From: Variovorax jilinensis | GTDB taxonomy: Bacteria; Pseudomonadota; Gammaproteobacteria; Burkholderiales; Burkholderiaceae_C | Length of the DNA stretch: 64,000 nucleotides | Direction of reading: 5' to 3' | NCBI RefSeq assembly: GCF_030316885.1 | Contig: NZ_JASZYQ010000003.1 | Location: 682,001-746,000 of the forward strand | Shown: piece by piece, positions 53,940 through 62,063 of the stretch | Numbering within the stretch: position 1 is the first letter of the stretch | Layout: every line of letters begins with the position of its first letter | The notes under the pieces: generated by a model | Databases searched by the model: none | What the model was told of the DNA's origin: nothing | What the model saw: only the letters and a program-made list of their open reading frames with translations | Made by a program: the position numbers and the translations under genes

Positions 53940-54416
53940 ATGGCGATCGTTGTCAACAAACCCATTCCCGAATTCGACGCCAATGCGACTGGCGGCCTCA
54001 AGGTGTCCAACACCTCGCATCTCGGCCACGTGCTGGTCATGTACTTCTACCCCAAGGACAACACCCCGGGTTGCACAACGGAAGCCATGCAGTTCCGTGA
54101 TCGCTACAAGGATTTCGTGAAGGCCGGCGCCACCGTGTTCGGCGTCTCGCGCGACAACATGAAGTCGCACGACGAATTCAAGGCCAAGCTCGAACTGCCC
54201 TTCGAACTGATCGCCGACACCGAAGAAAAGATGTGCCACATGTTCGGCGTGGTCAAAAACAAGATCATGTACGGCAAGAAGGTCAAGGGCATCGAACGCA
54301 GCACCTTCCTGATCGGCCCCGACGGCGTCCTCAAGGCCGAATGGCGCGGCCTCAAGGTCCCCGGCCATGTCGACGACGTCCTGAAGGCCGTCAAGACGCT
54401 CAAGAAAGCAGCCTGA
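53940..54416 (+). CDS. bcp: PrxQ/BCP-type peroxiredoxin lacking the usual resolving cysteine
   Basis: A 158-residue thiol peroxidase. The peroxidatic Cys45 is in YFYPKDNTPGCTTEAMQFRD. In E. coli Bcp the resolving cysteine is Cys50 of the same helix; here that position is Met50. The only other cysteine is Cys99 (EEKMCHMFGVV), which is also conserved in E. coli Bcp but not the resolver there. The enzyme may therefore work as a 1-Cys type with an external thiol. The start is taken at the conserved MAIVVNKPIPEFDA. AACGGAGAA lies about 11 bases upstream. Confidence 0.93.
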   Translation: MAIVVNKPIPEFDANATGGLKVSNTSHLGHVLVMYFYPKDNTPGCTTEAMQFRDRYKDFVKAGATVFGVSRDNMKSHDEFKAKLELPFELIADTEEKMCHMFGVVKNKIMYGKKVKGIERSTFLIGPDGVLKAEWRGLKVPGHVDDVLKAVKTLKKAA

Positions 54417-54537
54417 AACAATAAAGCGTGCGGTTTTGCGCATTCGCGTTGGCGAGGCGCAACTTTCGCCGATTGCGTCATCCGCGATGTGCATAATGGG
54501 TTCATGCCGTTGAGCTCCACGACCGCATCCACCGAAC

Positions 54538-54567
54538 AAAGCCGCCCTGGTATTCAGGCGGCTTTTT
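54538..54567 (+). terminator. intrinsic terminator or attenuator before phoH
   Basis: AAAGCCGCC-C-TG pairs with CAGGCGGCTTT around GTATT with one bulged C, followed by five T residues. It lies 121 bases past the peroxiredoxin stop and 40 bases before the PhoH start. Confidence 0.75.
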
Positions 54568-54606
54568 CGCTTTCTGGCCTCTTCCTTTTTGCGAGCGAAC
54601 CGACCC

Positions 54607-56352
54607 ATGCCCTTGCCCCCCGCCCCCACGAAGCGCGCCGCCCTGCTCACCCCGGACGCCCACGACGCGCCCGCCCGTTCCGCGCAGGGACGCGGCGGTC
54701 GCCGTTCGTCCGACCGCAGGACTGAGGAACGCGGCTCGAACGGGCCCCAGCCGCTCGAGCTTTTCGATCGCCACGCGGCCGAGGCCGGCGCTCCGGTCGA
54801 GGTCGCGACGCCGCCGCGCGCCAGGGCACCGGCCCCGGTGGTGCACGCAGGCCCCGCGATCCAGGTCGAGACCCGCGTGCGCACGCCTGCCCCGGCGCCG
54901 CAGCCGGCACCCGCACCGCGCCCCAAGCGCAAAGCCACCGGGCCCGCCAAGCTCTTCGTGCTCGACACCAACGTGCTGCTGCACGACCCGATGTGCCTGT
55001 TCCGCTTCGAGGAGCACGACATCTTCCTGCCGATGATCGTGCTGGAGGAACTCGACGGCCACAAGAAAGGCACCACCGAGGTGGCGCGCAACGGCCGCCA
55101 GACCAGCCGCACGCTCGATGCGCTGGCCGGCGCCAAGGACGCCGACATCGGAAAGGGCCTGAAGCTCGACACCACCGGCCACCGCGAGGCCGGCGGCAAG
55201 CTGTTCTTCCAGACCGCCCCGCTCGACTACACCCTGCCGACCAGCCTGCCGCAGGGCAAGGCCGACAACCAGATCCTCGGCGTGGTGCAGGCGCTGCGCG
55301 ACCTGTATGCCGAGGATGCGCCGGGCCGTCCGAAGCAGGAGGTGGTGCTGGTGTCGAAGGACATCAACATGCGCGTCAAGGCGCGCGCGCTCGGCCTCGC
55401 GGCCGACGACTACCAGAACGACAAGACGCTGGAAGACGGCGACCTGCTCTACGCCGGCTCGCTCGCGCTGCCGGCCGATTTCTGGACCCGCCAGAGCAAG
55501 ACCGTCGAGAGCTGGCAGAGCGGCAGCAGCACCTTCTACCGCATCAGCGGGCCGATCGTGCCGAACCTCTTCATCAATCAGTTCGTCTACTTCGAGGCGC
55601 CCGGCGAACCGAGCATGTACGCGCGCGTGACCGAAATCCGCGACAAGACCGCGGTGCTCAAGACGCTCAAGGACTACGGCTCGGTCAAGAACGCGGTCTG
55701 GGGCGTCAACACGCGCAATCGCGAGCAGAACTTCGCGATGAACCTGCTGATGGACCCGGAGGTCGACTTCGTCACGCTGACCGGCACCGCCGGCACCGGC
55801 AAGACGCTGATGGCACTGGCGTCGGGCCTGACGCAGGTGCTCGACGATCGCCGCTACACCGAGATCATCATGACCCGCGCCACGGTCAGCGTCGGCGAGG
55901 ACATCGGCTTCCTGCCCGGCACCGAGGAAGAAAAGATGGGCCCCTGGATGGGCGCGCTCGACGACAACCTGGAGTTCCTGGCCAAGGGCGACGGTGGCGG
56001 AGCCGGCGAATGGGGCCGCGCCGCCACCAACGAGCTCATCCGAAGCCGCATCAAGATCAAGAGCATGAACTTCATGCGCGGGCGCACCTTCCTCAACAAG
56101 TACGTGATCATCGATGAGGCGCAGAACCTGACCCCCAAGCAGATGAAGACGCTGGTGACGCGCGCGGGCCCGGGCACCAAGATCATCTGCATGGGCAACC
56201 TGGCGCAGATCGACACGCCCTACCTCACCGAAGGCTCCTCGGGCCTCACCTTCGCGGTCGACAAGTTCAAGGGCTGGCCGCACAGCGGACACATCACGCT
56301 GGCGCGCGGCGAGCGCTCCCGCCTCGCGGACTTCGCAAGCGAAGTCCTGTAG
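54607..56352 (+). CDS. PIN-PhoH protein (PhoH2/PhoL-type ATPase)
   Basis: A 581-residue fusion. Residues 1-112 are a disordered Pro/Ala/Arg-rich tail. A PIN ribonuclease domain spans about 115-250, with acidic metal ligands at Asp120 (VLDTNVLLHD), Glu in ILEELDG and Asp in SKDINMR. A PhoH P-loop ATPase domain spans about 370-580, with Walker A GTAGTGKT near 393 and Walker B YVIIDEAQN. PIN-PhoH proteins from other bacteria are RNA helicase/RNase enzymes. The start ATG is 40 bases after a terminator hairpin, leaving little room for a separate promoter. Confidence 0.92.
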   Translation: MPLPPAPTKRAALLTPDAHDAPARSAQGRGGRRSSDRRTEERGSNGPQPLELFDRHAAEAGAPVEVATPPRARAPAPVVHAGPAIQVETRVRTPAPAPQPAPAPRPKRKATGPAKLFVLDTNVLLHDPMCLFRFEEHDIFLPMIVLEELDGHKKGTTEVARNGRQTSRTLDALAGAKDADIGKGLKLDTTGHREAGGKLFFQTAPLDYTLPTSLPQGKADNQILGVVQALRDLYAEDAPGRPKQEVVLVSKDINMRVKARALGLAADDYQNDKTLEDGDLLYAGSLALPADFWTRQSKTVESWQSGSSTFYRISGPIVPNLFINQFVYFEAPGEPSMYARVTEIRDKTAVLKTLKDYGSVKNAVWGVNTRNREQNFAMNLLMDPEVDFVTLTGTAGTGKTLMALASGLTQVLDDRRYTEIIMTRATVSVGEDIGFLPGTEEEKMGPWMGALDDNLEFLAKGDGGGAGEWGRAATNELIRSRIKIKSMNFMRGRTFLNKYVIIDEAQNLTPKQMKTLVTRAGPGTKIICMGNLAQIDTPYLTEGSSGLTFAVDKFKGWPHSGHITLARGERSRLADFASEVL

Positions 56353-56439
56353 CTCGCCCCCAGCCTCGCTCACTGCGTGTAGCTCGGACACCCCCTTCCG
56401 GGGGCAGCACCTGCGGCCCGGCGAAGCCGGTTCCGCGGT
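56353..56439 (+). repeat. dispersed extragenic repeat, copy 3
   Basis: Begins GCTCGCCCCCAGCCTCGCTC and continues ACTGCGTGTAGCTCGG, a CCCCCTTCCGGGGG hairpin, then CGGCCCGGCGAAGCCGGTTC and CGCGG. It begins directly at the PhoH stop codon. It has the same orientation as copy 2 and opposite to copy 1. Confidence 0.85.
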
Positions 56440-56492
56440 GTTCCGCGAACAGGCCTGCGCTGCGCGAGGCCGCCAATCGCCACATTGCTGAA

Positions 56493-56520
56493 GCCTGCTG
56501 ACACCACGTTGTCAGCAGGC
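56493..56520. promoter_or_regulatory. perfect palindrome upstream of the VOC/GyrI/YafY operon
   Basis: GCCTGCTGACA-CCACGT-TGTCAGCAGGC, an 11-bp perfect inverted repeat with a 6-base spacer, 45 bases before the VOC gene. No T-run follows. It is a likely operator for the YafY-type regulator encoded by the third gene. Confidence 0.7.
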
Positions 56521-56564
56521 GGAGCGCAGCATGGCGGCTCCATTCATTCAACGAGGAGTTCCGC

Positions 56565-56936
56565 ATGACCACCACCATCAACTGGTTCGAGATCCCCGTC
56601 GCCGACCTGGGCCGGGCGCAGGCCTTCTACGAGAAGGTGCTGGGACGCGCGATGAAGCGCGAGGACATGGGCGGCGAGCCGATGGCGATCTTCGCCTACC
56701 AGGAGCCGGCCACCGGCGGCTGCCTGGTCGTCGGCGGAACGCGCACCGCGCCAGCGGGCAGCGGCGTGCGCATCTACCTCGACTGCACGCCGAGCATCGA
56801 CGCCGCACTGTCGCGCGTGGCTGCGGCCGGCGGGCAGGTGGCGACGCCGAAGACCGCCCTTCCCGCCGACATGGGTTACTTCGCGGTCCTGCGCGACACC
56901 GAGGGCAACGAGGTCGGGCTGCACGCCCTGGCCTGA
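56565..56936 (+). CDS. VOC-family (glyoxalase/bleomycin-resistance fold) protein
   Basis: A 123-residue protein of the YybH/YdcJ-type single-module VOC fold: NWFEIPVADLGRAQAFYEKVLG at the start and GYFAVLRDTEGNEVGLHAL at the end. The usual metal ligands (His/Glu) are only partly present, so enzymatic activity is uncertain. AACGAGGAG lies about 8 bases before the ATG. It is the first gene of a three-gene operon with GyrI-like and YafY-like proteins. Confidence 0.88.
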   Translation: MTTTINWFEIPVADLGRAQAFYEKVLGRAMKREDMGGEPMAIFAYQEPATGGCLVVGGTRTAPAGSGVRIYLDCTPSIDAALSRVAAAGGQVATPKTALPADMGYFAVLRDTEGNEVGLHALA

Positions 56937-56961
56937 ACGACGCCGGGAGAGGAGAAACGAC

Positions 56962-57417
56962 ATGCAACCCCAACACCAGCGCCTCGAACCCTTCCAGGTC
57001 GCGGGGCTCACCGCACGCACGACGAACCGCGACGAGAGCGATCCGGAGGCCGCACGCATCGGCACGCTGTGGGACCGCTTCTTCGGCGAGCGCGTCTACG
57101 AGAAGACACCGCACCGCGTGAACGACATGCGCCTGTTCGGCGTCTACTCGAGCTACGAGACCGATGCCGAGGGCGCCTTCGACGTCACGACCGGCGTCGC
57201 GGTGGCCGACGGCCCGACCAGCGTGCGCATCGAGGGCGGCGACTATCTGGTCTTCCACGGCCAGGGCGAGATGCCGCAGATGGTGCTCGCGGTCTGGCAG
57301 TCGATCTGGCACTATTTCGAGAGCCATCCCCAGATCCGGCGTCGCTACCGTACCGACTTCGAGGCCTACAGCGGCCCCGAGCAGGTCGCGATCCACATCG
57401 GCGTGCTGCTGGACTGA
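56962..57417 (+). CDS. GyrI-like / AraC effector-binding domain protein
   Basis: A 151-residue stand-alone ligand-binding domain: FQVAGLTARTTNRDESDPEAARIGTLWDRFF, YSSYETDAEGAFDVTTGVAV, GDYLVFHGQGEMPQMVLAVWQSIWHYF, ending EQVAIHIGVLLD. The fold is that of the small-molecule-binding domain of Rob/BmrR-type regulators and E. coli YdeE/GyrI. AGGAG lies 8 bases before the ATG. It probably binds or buffers a hydrophobic ligand; exact function unknown. Confidence 0.85.
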   Translation: MQPQHQRLEPFQVAGLTARTTNRDESDPEAARIGTLWDRFFGERVYEKTPHRVNDMRLFGVYSSYETDAEGAFDVTTGVAVADGPTSVRIEGGDYLVFHGQGEMPQMVLAVWQSIWHYFESHPQIRRRYRTDFEAYSGPEQVAIHIGVLLD

Positions 57418-57442
57418 CCTTGCCGGAGACCCTCCACCGTCC

Positions 57443-58141
57443 ATGCGCCGCGCCGACCGCCTGTTCCAGATCGTCCAGCTCATCCGTGGGCGGCGGCTCA
57501 CCACGGCCGCCTTCCTCGCGCGCCGGCTCGAGGTGTCGGAACGCACGGTCTATCGCGACGTCGCCGACCTGCAGCGCCAGGGCGTGCCGGTCGAGGGAGA
57601 GGCCGGCGTCGGCTACCGCATCGGGGTCGGCTTCGACCTCCCGCCGCTGATGTTCACGCAGGACGAGGCCGCTGCGCTGGTGGCCTCGGCGCGACTCGCG
57701 CAAAGCTGGGTCGACGCCGCGATGGCGCGCGACATCGAGTCGGCGCTCGGCAAGATCCTCTCGGTGCTGCCTGCAGCGGCGCGCGTGTCGGCCGAGAGCC
57801 TCGCGCTCTATGCGCCGGCCTACGTGATCGACGCCGGCACGCGCGAGCGCCTGCAGGTGCTGCGCGAGGCCGTGCAATCGCGCCACAAGCTGCAGATGGC
57901 CTACCGCGACGTCGTCGGGGCACCGACCCGGCGCACGGTGCGTCCGCTTGGCTGCTTCTACTGGGGAAAGGTGTGGACCTTCTCGGCCTGGTGCGAACTG
58001 CGCGGCGATTTCCGCGGCTTCCGGCTGGACCGCATCGACACCATCGAGGTGCTGCCGGAGCGTTTCCGCGACGAGGCGGGCAAGACGCTGGCCGACATGC
58101 TGCGGCAGCTGCAGGCGCAGGCCCGCAACGAGACTCAGTAG
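57443..58141 (+). CDS. YafY/DeoR-type regulator with WYL domain
   Basis: A 232-residue regulator: N-terminal HTH_11 (DRLFQIVQLIRGRRLTTAAFLARRLEVSERTVYRDVADLQRQGVPVEGEAGVGYRI) and a C-terminal WYL domain with YRDVVGAPTRRTVRPLGCFYWGKVWTFSAWCELRGDFRGFRLDRI. WYL domains sense nucleic acid or nucleotide ligands. It follows the GyrI-like gene by 25 bases. Its last 7 bases overlap the dnaB end on the opposite strand. It likely controls its own operon through the palindrome at 56493-56520. Confidence 0.9.
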   Translation: MRRADRLFQIVQLIRGRRLTTAAFLARRLEVSERTVYRDVADLQRQGVPVEGEAGVGYRIGVGFDLPPLMFTQDEAAALVASARLAQSWVDAAMARDIESALGKILSVLPAAARVSAESLALYAPAYVIDAGTRERLQVLREAVQSRHKLQMAYRDVVGAPTRRTVRPLGCFYWGKVWTFSAWCELRGDFRGFRLDRIDTIEVLPERFRDEAGKTLADMLRQLQAQARNETQ

Positions 58142-59541
58142 CCCTGGTACTCGCCGCCCGCGAGGTTCTCGAACTTGGTCAGCGGCTTCAGGAACGCCAG
58201 CTTGACTGTGCCGGTCGGACCGTTGCGGTGCTTGCTGATGATCACCTCGGCAACACCCGGTTCCTTGCTGTTCTTGTCGTAGTAATCGTCGCGGTAGATG
58301 AACATGATGATGTCGGCGTCCTGCTCGATCGCGCCGGACTCCCGAAGATCGCTCATCATCGGACGCTTGTCGGTGCGACTCTCGACGCCGCGGCTCAGCT
58401 GCGACAGCGCGATCACCGGGCACTTGAGCTCCTTGGCGAGCATCTTGAGGCCGCGCGAGATCTCGCCGACCGCCGTGGCGCGGTTCTCGTCGTTCATGCT
58501 GCTCGACACGCTCATGAGCTGCAGGTAGTCGACCACGATCAGGCCCAGCTTGCCGTACTGGCGCGCGAGGCGACGGGCGTTGGCACGAAGTTCGCTGGTC
58601 GTGAGGCCGGGCGTCTCGTCGATGTGCAGCGAGACGTTGCGCAGCTTCTCGATCGCCTCGGTGAGGCGCGGCCATTCCTCGTCGGTCAGCTTGCCGGTGC
58701 GCAGGTGGGTCTGGTCGATGCGGCCGATCGAGCCGACGATACGCACCGCGAGCTGCGAGGCGCCCATTTCCATCGAGAACACCGCCACCGGCAGGCCCTC
58801 GTTGAGCGCCACGTGTTCGGCGATGTTGATGGCCAGCGAGGTCTTGCCCATCGAGGGCCGCGCCGCCAGCACGATCATGTCGCCGGGCTGCAGGCCCGAG
58901 GTCATCTTGTCGAACTCGTAGAAGCCGGTGCGCACGCCCGTGATGTCGTTCGGGTTCTCGGCCATCTCGGTGACGCGGTCGAGCAGTTCGACCACCAGTT
59001 CATCCATGCCCTGGAAGCCCTGCTTCATCCGGGTGCCTTCTTCCCCGATGTTGAAGATCTTCTGCTCGGCCTCGTCGAGGATCTTGTCGACCGACTTGCC
59101 CTGCGTGTTGAAGGCGTTGGTCGCGATCTCGTCGCTCGCGCTCACCAGCTTGCGCAGGATCGAGCGCTCGCGAACGATCTCGGCGTAGCGGCGGATGTTG
59201 CTCGCGCTCGGCACGTACTGCGCGAGCGAGTTGAGGTAGGCCAGGCCGCCGATCTCGTCGGCCTTGCCGAGGTTCTGCAACTGCTCGTAGACCGTGATGA
59301 CGTCGGCCGGCTTGCTGGCGTTGATCAGCGTGCCGATCGCCGCGTAGATCAGCTTGTGCTCGTGGCGATAGAAGTCGCCATCGGACACCACGTCGCCCAT
59401 CCGGTCCCAGGCGCCGTTGTCGAGCAGCAGCCCGCCCAGCACGCTCGACTCGGCCTCGATCGAGTGCGGGGGGATGCGCAGTTGTGCGATCTGGCGGTCG
59501 GTCGACGGGTCGTTGTCGGCGTACGAAAAAACAGCGGACAT
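58135..59541 (-). CDS. dnaB: replicative DNA helicase
   Basis: A 468-residue hexameric helicase: N-terminal domain (LRIPPHSIEAESSVLGGLLLDN), linker, and RecA-like C-terminal ATPase with ARPSMGKTSLAIN (Walker A), VVDYLQLMS (Walker B) and SRGVESRTDKRPMMSDLRESGAIEQDADIIMFIYRDDYY. It unwinds DNA ahead of the replication fork. The ATG at 59541 is used; the frame upstream is not conserved. No intein is present. It follows rplI after a terminator. Confidence 0.98.
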   Translation of the reverse strand: MSAVFSYADNDPSTDRQIAQLRIPPHSIEAESSVLGGLLLDNGAWDRMGDVVSDGDFYRHEHKLIYAAIGTLINASKPADVITVYEQLQNLGKADEIGGLAYLNSLAQYVPSASNIRRYAEIVRERSILRKLVSASDEIATNAFNTQGKSVDKILDEAEQKIFNIGEEGTRMKQGFQGMDELVVELLDRVTEMAENPNDITGVRTGFYEFDKMTSGLQPGDMIVLAARPSMGKTSLAINIAEHVALNEGLPVAVFSMEMGASQLAVRIVGSIGRIDQTHLRTGKLTDEEWPRLTEAIEKLRNVSLHIDETPGLTTSELRANARRLARQYGKLGLIVVDYLQLMSVSSSMNDENRATAVGEISRGLKMLAKELKCPVIALSQLSRGVESRTDKRPMMSDLRESGAIEQDADIIMFIYRDDYYDKNSKEPGVAEVIISKHRNGPTGTVKLAFLKPLTKFENLAGGEYQGY

Positions 59542-59653
59542 GAATTTCCTTGCAGCCCCGCATGCTAAGCCGGCCGAGGCGCGGCGTGTGTGCACAAGGC
59601 TGTGAATAAGCGGTGATCTTCCGGTGAACGGTGCGGGACAACATGTTCCCCGG

Positions 59654-59681
59654 AAAAAACAAAAGCCGCCCGAGGGCGGCC
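59654..59681 (-). terminator. intrinsic terminator after rplI
   Basis: Minus strand GCCGCC-CTCG-GGCGGC followed by TTTTGTTTTTT. It lies 28 bases past the rplI stop and 113 bases before dnaB, separating the ribosomal-protein transcript from dnaB. Confidence 0.85.
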
Positions 59682-59708
59682 TTCATGCGCAAGGAGCGCA
59701 GGGGACGA

Positions 59709-60161
59709 TCAGGCGCTCTCGCCGTAGACCGTCACGGTGATGTCGACCACCACGTCGGTGTGCAGTGCTACGCCGACGGTGCTGTCGCTCACGGTCTTGA
59801 TCGGACCGTTGGGCATGCGCACTTGTGACTTCGCGACCTTGTAGCCGAGCTTGTTGAGCTCTTCGGCGATGTCGGCGTTCGTGACCGAGCCGAACAGGCG
59901 GCCGTCGACGCCGGCCTTCTGGGTCAGCTTGACGGTGGTGCCGGCGAGCTTTTCGCCCTGGGCTTGCGATTCGGCCAGCTTGGCGGCCGCAGCCTTTTCG
60001 AGTTCGACGCGCTTGGCTTCGAATTCGGCCTTGTTGGCTTCGGTGGCGCGACGTGCACGGCCCGAAGGAATCAGGAAGTTGCGTGCGTAACCGTCCTTGA
60101 CCTTGACGATCTCGCCGAGAACGCCGAGGTTGACGACCTTGTCCAGAAGAATGACTTGCAT
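59709..60161 (-). CDS. rplI: 50S ribosomal protein L9
   Basis: A 150-residue protein of standard length and elongated form: N-domain ([36 protein letters not shown]), a long helix rich in Ala/Glu/Lys, and C-domain ([18 protein letters not shown]). It binds 23S rRNA near the L1 stalk and helps keep the reading frame. It is the last gene of rpsF-priB-rpsR-rplI, 12 bases after rpsR. Confidence 0.98.
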   Translation of the reverse strand: MQVILLDKVVNLGVLGEIVKVKDGYARNFLIPSGRARRATEANKAEFEAKRVELEKAAAAKLAESQAQGEKLAGTTVKLTQKAGVDGRLFGSVTNADIAEELNKLGYKVAKSQVRMPNGPIKTVSDSTVGVALHTDVVVDITVTVYGESA

Positions 60162-60173
60162 GTGAGTTTCTCC

Positions 60174-60455
60174 TTAGACGCGGTGTTGGTCGCTGTACGG
60201 CACCATCGCGAGGAAGCGTGCGCGCTTGATCGCGGTGTTGAGCTGGCGCTGGTAGATCGCGCGCGTGCCGGTCAGGCGCGCGGGAATGATCTTGCCGTTT
60301 TCGCTGATGAAGTCGCGCAGGGTGTCGATGTCCTTGTAGTCGATCTCTTCGACGCCGGCGACGGTGAAGCGGCAGAAGCGCTTGCGCTTGAACAGCAGCG
60401 ACTGGGTGTTGCGCTTCGGACGCTTGTCCTTGTTGAATTTCTTGAACGTGGCCAT
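60174..60455 (-). CDS. rpsR: 30S ribosomal protein S18
   Basis: A 93-residue basic protein: [65 protein letters not shown]18 binds S6 on the small-subunit platform. Slightly longer than the E. coli protein because of an N-terminal basic extension ([20 protein letters not shown]). It lies between priB and rplI. Confidence 0.98.
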   Translation of the reverse strand: MATFKKFNKDKRPKRNTQSLLFKRKRFCRFTVAGVEEIDYKDIDTLRDFISENGKIIPARLTGTRAIYQRQLNTAIKRARFLAMVPYSDQHRV

Positions 60456-60471
60456 GTGGACCTCTAGAAAA

Positions 60472-60768
60472 TTAGTTGAACTCTTGGATGTGAAGCACTG
60501 GATGCTTGGCCGTCCCCGGTGTCGCCAGGAAGCCCCGGAATTCCCAGAGGCTGCCCATCGACTGCCCTGCCAACCTCTCGGCCACTGTGCCGAAGGCGAC
60601 GGCCTTGAGGGCCGCCTTGACCTGTCGGGCCTGGGCCGCTTCGATGACTGTCGACTCGTGTTCGAGTCGCAGGTCGATGGCGGGCAGGCCGGCTGGCGTG
60701 TAGCGAAGGGCTCCGATTTCGGCGACGCAGGCCGTCAGCACGAGGCTGTTGACCGCGACGGCATTCAC
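60472..60768 (-). CDS. priB: primosomal replication protein N
   Basis: A 98-residue OB-fold single-stranded-DNA-binding protein ([33 protein letters not shown], ending [10 protein letters not shown]...[11 protein letters not shown]). PriB acts with PriA and DnaT in restarting stalled forks. It lies between rpsF and rpsR as in E. coli, 4 bases after rpsF. Confidence 0.95.
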   Translation of the reverse strand: MNAVAVNSLVLTACVAEIGALRYTPAGLPAIDLRLEHESTVIEAAQARQVKAALKAVAFGTVAERLAGQSMGSLWEFRGFLATPGTAKHPVLHIQEFN

Positions 60769-60772
60769 ATCA

Positions 60773-61147
60773 TCAGTTGTTGTTGGCGGCGTATTCGGCC
60801 TGCTGGGCCTTGCGGGCCTCTTCGCGCTCGACCGTCTTCATCATCGACGAAGGGCCGGTGTCGGCCTTCTTCTTGACCACGGTGAGGTGGCGCAGAACGG
60901 CGTCGTTGAACTTGAACGCGTGCTCGAGCTCGGCCATGACGGTCTGCTCGGCTTCGATGTTCACGCACAGGTAGTGCGCCTTGTTGAGCTTGTTGATCTG
61001 GTAGGCCAGCTGGCGGCGGCCCCAGTCTTCAACGCGGTGGACCTTGCCGCCGCCGGCCGTGATCAGGCCCTTGTAGCGCTCCAGCATGGCCGGAACTTGC
61101 TCGCTCTGATCCGGGTGGATCAGCAAAATGATTTCGTAGTGACGCAT
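60773..61147 (-). CDS. rpsF: 30S ribosomal protein S6
   Basis: A 124-residue protein: [85 protein letters not shown]. It has a Glu/Ala/Arg-rich tail. S6 forms a dimer with S18. AAGGAG lies about 6 bases before the ATG. First gene of the four-gene ribosomal/replication operon. Confidence 0.98.
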   Translation of the reverse strand: MRHYEIILLIHPDQSEQVPAMLERYKGLITAGGGKVHRVEDWGRRQLAYQINKLNKAHYLCVNIEAEQTVMAELEHAFKFNDAVLRHLTVVKKKADTGPSSMMKTVEREEARKAQQAEYAANNN

Positions 61148-61168
61148 GGCACTCCTTGTGGGTTTCTT

Positions 61169-61207
61169 CCCCGATTTTTTGAAAGCCTTTTCAAGCTTTT
61201 TTCGGGG
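61169..61207 (-). promoter_or_regulatory. stem-loop in the rpsF leader
   Basis: Minus strand CCCCGA (61207-61202) pairs with TCGGGG (61174-61169); inside, TTGAAA and TTTCAA pair around AGGC. The structure lies 22-60 bases upstream of rpsF. In many bacteria the S6:S18 complex binds a hairpin in this leader to repress the operon; whether this one qualifies was not tested. Confidence 0.45.
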
Positions 61208-61262
61208 AAAGGGGTTGAGCCACCCGCGGCGTCAGACGCAGTGTGGCAAGGCAAAGCCGTAA

Positions 61263-61271
61263 ATTATAGCA
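61263..61271 (-). promoter_or_regulatory. extended -10 promoter of the rpsF operon
   Basis: Minus strand TGCTATAAT, an extended -10 element, overlapping the last codons region of the upstream hypothetical gene by nothing but the spacer (its stop begins at 61273). It would start transcription near 61255, leaving a leader of about 108 bases with the hairpin at 61169-61207. Confidence 0.6.
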
Positions 61272-61272
61272 C

Positions 61273-61824
61273 TCAGCCGCCGCGCAGTGCCTTCTCGAGT
61301 GTGGCGGCCTTGTCGGCGCCCACGGCGGCCTGGATCTTGGGGAACAGCTCGAGCAGCTGCTCGTAGTTGGTAGTGCCCTCGACCGAGAGGTTGAGCCTGA
61401 AGCCGCGCAGGCCCAGGCTGCCCGTGAGCTGGGTGGCGATCGGATAGGCGTCCTTGTAGCGCTGCTGCAGGGAGCGGCCCGCCGCGGGCGCAGCCACCGT
61501 CGATACTGCGGCGGCCGCGTCGCTCGAGGGCTCCACCAGCGCGTGCGCTCCGCCGGACGCTGCGGCGACTGGAGACGGCGCGGCCGTCGCGGGCACGGCG
61601 ACCTCCGCCGCGGCCGGCGCGGCGCCGCCGCCCACCTGCGCCAGCAAGCCGTGCGACAGCAGCTGGTCGATCTCCTCGCGCGTGACGCCCATGCCGGCCG
61701 CCAGCACCTCTGCCAGGCTGCGCTTGCCGTCGAACAGGATGAACGCGGTGCGCTGGCGGGGCGTCAGCGAGATGGAGCGGTCCTTGAGAACGCGTTGCCC
61801 GGCTTCAGTCTTGACAAGAATCAT
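61273..61824 (-). CDS. hypothetical protein with winged-helix-like N-terminus
   Basis: A 183-residue protein. The N-terminal part (ILVKTEAGQRVLKDRSISLTPRQRTAFILFDGKRSLAEVLAAGMGVTREEIDQLLSHGLL) looks like a winged-helix module. An Ala/Pro/Val-rich linker runs from about residue 65 to 115, and a conserved-looking C-terminal helix bundle covers 120-183 (LQQRYKDAYPIATQLTGSLGLRGFRLNLSVEGTTNYEQLLELFPKIQAAVG). No signal peptide or cysteine. GAGGA lies 7 bases before the ATG. No named family recognised; proteins of this layout occur in Burkholderiales. Confidence 0.75.
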   Translation of the reverse strand: MILVKTEAGQRVLKDRSISLTPRQRTAFILFDGKRSLAEVLAAGMGVTREEIDQLLSHGLLAQVGGGAAPAAAEVAVPATAAPSPVAAASGGAHALVEPSSDAAAAVSTVAAPAAGRSLQQRYKDAYPIATQLTGSLGLRGFRLNLSVEGTTNYEQLLELFPKIQAAVGADKAATLEKALRGG

Positions 61825-62063
61825 TGGGGTTCCTCGACACAAGGTCAGGGAGCGCGCGCAGCGTCGGAAAGAAGTTTCCGGTGGCTTTTTGGCGCGGTCG
61901 CGTCCCGATGCAGCCTGAGTTTGACATCAAAGAAGCATTTGGTTGCAAATACACCAAGCTGACGCCGGGATTACAGGCGCGCCGTGACGAAAGTCGTTGC
62001 GCTGCGGTGACAAACGCCACCGCAGGCAACGCGCCCCCCCGCTCCGCGTGGCTTCGGCCCGCC

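Noticed and set aside
61825..62063. Plus-strand TTGACA-like promoter near 61921
   Set aside because: No plus-strand gene follows and no -10 box lies at proper spacing; chance match.
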